Positions 60,901 through 64,000 of a stretch of 64,000 nt of DNA are shown here, piece by piece. Location: the NCBI GenBank assembly GCA_038502055.1, contig JAXRKN010000043.1, forward strand, positions 1,116,001 to 1,180,000, written 5' to 3'. The position numbers and the translations under genes were made by a program. The DNA comes from Tanytarsus gracilentus. Lineage: Eukaryota; Arthropoda; Insecta; Diptera; Chironomidae. Position 1 is the first letter of the stretch. Every line of letters begins with the position of its first letter. Below the pieces are notes generated by a model. The model did no database searches. It was not told the origin of the DNA and saw only the letters and a program-made list of their open reading frames with translations.

Positions 60901-63900
60901 GTTGATCATCGTTTCTCCCGAAGAGAACAGTTCTTGGGTGCATGTTTTGCCTCATATTTCGAACATCGCCTTTGTCTGTGTTTTTTCTCATTCTTTTTGC
61001 ACACTTTTTTTTTCTCGCCAACGAGTTTATTTGAGATCGAGTCGCTCTTGACTAGCATTGTTGTAACTCGCCAGTGCTATTCGCAAATTTGAATTTGACA
61101 GTCGCATTTTTTTGGACAATAGAACGTTCTAGTGATAATGTTAACTATTATTAACTTCTTCAATTTCGCGTGAAGGACATTCAAGTGATAAAATAAACAA
61201 TTTTTGTTATCACAAAAAATATATTTTCATTTTCGTTTGATATTTTTTTTTGCCATATCATCAAAAGTTCAAGATTTGTTTTAATTATTATTCACTGTTG
61301 AAAAAAGTGATGAGCTTTCTGTCAAATCGCGAGATGATGATTCGTGAAAAATAAACAAAAGAATCTGGAAAAAAACAGTGCTAGAGAAAAACAAAAATTT
61401 AAAGGGGTTTGCAAGTGGCAATGAATAAATAAAAAATTATTTCATTAAATTTAAATTCCAGGAATTTGAAAAAAAAATAATCATTTGCCATCCCCCTTCG
61501 ACATTTGAAAGTAGTTCTCAGTTCGTTAACGTGCGTCACCAAGATTATACCTACATAGCTAATTTTAATCCATTCACACAATATGATGACCACAAGTCGA
61601 CTCTTCTTCTCCATTAAACGACGCTCCAAATTAATGCGAGCCTTTCGATTGGCGATAAGGCAATTTTATTACGCACTGAGAGCTTACCACAAATTCTCAT
61701 CGATTATTGCATCAGACGCGAGAACAAAGGCGATATCAGGAAGAGCGATATCAGTTTGTAAGGCAGTAATAGCAAACAACAATAATGTAGATGATAACAT
61801 TAATCATTCGGTGAGCGACATCAATACTCTTCACTCATTTATTTTACTCGCGACCTGGTTTAGAAATGAATTATTTTTTTATATATCTCTTTTCGAAAAT
61901 AAAAGTGTGCAATAAGTAATGCCACTGATAAGGTGATTTATGGGAGATGCGCATGTGACATGTGAATGGAGCAATTTCAGAGCAATTAGCCCTCCGATAA
62001 GACAGAACCAACTGAATTGTTTGTAAACAAATTATTTCCTCTCTCACAAAATTTTTTTCTGGGACGCCCTGACTCTATTGAGTCATGCGAGCAAGAGAGT
62101 AAAGTGTAATGATAAGAACCCTATCGCACTCCCTGATTTTTATATATTTTTATTGTCGTTTCCGAGAGACAGAGAGAATTGAAGCATGCATGCATCATCG
62201 AGCGTATTCTCGAATCATTTTGTGCTGAAATTTTCCACTGTGAAGATGTGAATGGTGAGACATATTTAGTTGAAATTGCTCACAAATAAAAAAACAAACA
62301 AATAAGTTTAATTCGATTGCGCGTGGTTGTGAAAACAACAGTTTAATTTTTTGATCGTCCATGATGAGACTTTTTGGCAGATCTTGCGTGAGTGATTTTG
62401 TTTTTTTTTCAAGTTTCTGATTAAAAATTTGATGCTAATTAAATTTAACAAAAAGAAATACATTCAAAAACGTGTGAAACAATTAAGACGTTCGACCTTG
62501 CCGGCATTCCATCAACATTGTATAATTCATGTAATCTCTTTTTGTGCTCATCATTGTTATCACACTGACAATGTTTCTATGCGTCAAGTGAATAATAATG
62601 TTTAATGTAATGGACGGTCCTTGACCCTCTCAATGTAGTTTAGTGCATTTGACTTCGATTGATTAGACGATATTTTTTAAATTAATCTGCGTTGTCAACC
62701 GTGTCATGATCAACTTCCTTATCAGCCTTGTTATTGTTTAGCACTTTTTTTTATTAATTAATTCTTGTCTCATTTTAGCGATTCATTGGTACACGTTCAC
62801 AGAGTGAAATCGATGCTTTAGTTTCTGCAAAAACGGGCGGATGCAGTCCATTACTGATTGCATGCCGAAATGGCCATTATGATGTTGTTCAATATCTCCT
62901 TAAGCGATGCCATGCTGACGTCGAGCAGTGCGGTTCAGTCATTTTTGATGGCGAGACGATAGAGAATGCGCCGCCACTTTGGTAAGAATTTTTAAATTTT
63001 AACTGTGAAATTTTTTAATTATTAAAATTAAATTTTTTAGGTGTGCCGCAGCAGCCGGTCACATAAATATTGTTAAGCTTCTCGTTCGTCACGGAGCCAA
63101 TGTGAATTCTACAACGAAAACAAACTCAACGCCACTCCGTGCTGCGTGTTTCGATGGTCACTTTGAAATAGTGAAATATCTCGTTGCGCACGGTGCTGAT
63201 ATTGAGGTTGCCAATCGACATGGACACACTTGTCTAATGATTTCATGCTATAAAGGTCATTATAAAATCGCACAGTATCTGCTTTCTTTGAAAGCAAATG
63301 TTAATAGAAAGTCAGTAAAAGGTGAGTTAAATTTTCATATATTTTTTTAATTCTCTAATTTAATTTGAATTTTTTTGTAGGGAATTCCGCACTACACGAT
63401 TGTGCCGAGAGTGGGTCTCTGGAAATTCTTCAGCTTCTCCTCGAACATGGAGCACAAATGGACGTTGATTCGTATGGAATGAGCCCACTGACGGCGGCAG
63501 CAGTTACTGGACATGTGGCCATAGTAGAACACTTAATTGGCTTGCCAATCGTGAGTCGAGAGGAGAAAATAAATGCTTTAGAATTATTAGGTGCAACATA
63601 TGTTGACAAGAAACGTGATATGGTCAATGCATTGAACTTTTGGCGACGAGCGATGGAGGAACGATACAATAACCATCCAATAATTCCAAAGCCATCGCGA
63701 GAACCAGTTGCGGCGTACGATTACTCGGGTGAAGTGAGTGATCTAAATGCATTAGATGAATTAGTCATGGATCCGGATGAGTAAGAATTTCTTTGTTTAC
63801 TGAGAAAAAATTTAATTAATGAATTTCATTGTAGAATGCGAATGCAAGCACTTTTGATAAGAGAACGAATCCTTGGACCAGTTCATCCCGACACGAGTTA

Positions 63901-64000
63901 TTATATTCGCTTCCGCGGTGCTGTTTACGCTGATAGTGGTCGATTCGATCGTTGTATTGAGCTATGGACTTATGCTTTAAGCATGCAACAGAGAATTCTC
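48993..64000 (+). CDS. Fem-1: Fem-1 homologue, FEM1A/C type (3' end beyond the window)
   Basis: FEM1 proteins are ankyrin-repeat substrate receptors for CUL2 ubiquitin ligases that read C-terminal degrons. Five exons are in the window: 48993-49067, 62779-62981, 63041-63321, 63381-63780 and 63835-64000. They give 375 residues in frame, and exon 5 runs off the end. The start exon encodes EQVYTAARDGNLLYLK, the first ankyrin helix. Further repeats show TNSTPLRAACFDGH, ANRHGHTCLMISCYKGH and GNSALHDCAESGS, identical or nearly so to FEM1A/C and unlike FEM1B. ALELLGATYVDKKRD and the RMQALLIRERILGP..PDTSYYIR block follow and support the same subfamily. Intron 1 is 13.7 kb while the others are 53-59 nt. 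C-terminal ankyrins should follow outside. Confidence 0.95.
49068..62778 (+). other. 13.7 kb first intron of Fem-1
   Basis: No nested gene is supported. A (TC)n microsatellite lies at 49906-49921. Open frames at 53754-54050 (-) and 61583-61915 (+) are the least biased, but neither matches a family I know. ATG-plus-donor arrangements at 61583-61810 and 62361-62387 could be alternative first exons. The rest is AT-rich sequence without recognisable structure. Confidence 0.55.
62361..62387 (+). other. Possible alternative first coding exon of Fem-1
   Basis: ATG-ATG starts a nine-codon frame (MMRLFGRSC) ending at a strong GTGAGT donor, in phase 0 as needed to join exon 2 at 62779. It would replace the 25-residue N-terminus and lose the first ankyrin helix. 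This is only a sequence coincidence unless transcripts show it. Confidence 0.2.

Noticed and set aside
1..64000. tRNA, rRNA, known conserved microRNAs, CRISPR arrays, transposase or reverse-transcriptase frames
   Set aside because: I looked for these by eye and found none that I could support. Covariance-model and repeat searches were not possible.

Overview
The window is eukaryotic, strongly AT-rich, and looks like an insect nuclear genome. The proteins are closest to insect family members: a CaMKII with Drosophila-type linker exons, a long-tailed Vps26, and a FEM1A/C-type Fem-1. Short introns are mostly 47-85 nt, and intergenic DNA is A/T-tract rich. I infer a dipteran, probably a nematoceran (midge or mosquito grade) rather than Drosophila, because an HRI-like eIF2-alpha kinase is present.

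Layout. 1-10327 is mostly non-coding. It holds a speculative two-exon gene for a small secreted protein (4864-6411) and a diverged tandem repeat inside a more GC-rich element (about 8225-9010). A compact block of genes follows. SRPRB (+, 10328-11200) converges on SEL1L (-, 11324-13764). SEL1L lies just upstream, in the reverse sense, of an HRI-like kinase (-, 14119-15884). The kinase is divergent from a DOCK6/7/8-class exchange factor (+, 16361-22592), which converges on VPS26 (-, 23356-25249). Two long genes occupy the rest: CaMKII (+, 29303-46439, 19 coding exons) and the 5' part of a FEM1A/C-type gene (+, 48993 to beyond 64000) with a 13.7 kb first intron.

Biology. SRPRB (targeting of proteins to the ER), SEL1L (ER-associated degradation) and the HRI-like kinase (translation control) are adjacent and all belong to proteostasis. 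The SRPRB and SEL1L upstream regions share a 12-base motif with an ACGT core, in the same orientation and about 50-75 bases from each start codon. This hints at shared stress control.

The strongest unexpected signal is in the CaMKII linker. Five phase 1-1 exons lie between the calmodulin-binding segment and the association domain. Four of them have AG-free zones of about 150-230 nt before their 3' splice sites, a mark of distant branch points and regulated splicing. One of these exons encodes 115 residues with a hydrophobic stretch.

All exon joins were worked out by hand from splice-site consensus, reading frame and family similarity recalled from knowledge. No search or alignment was run.
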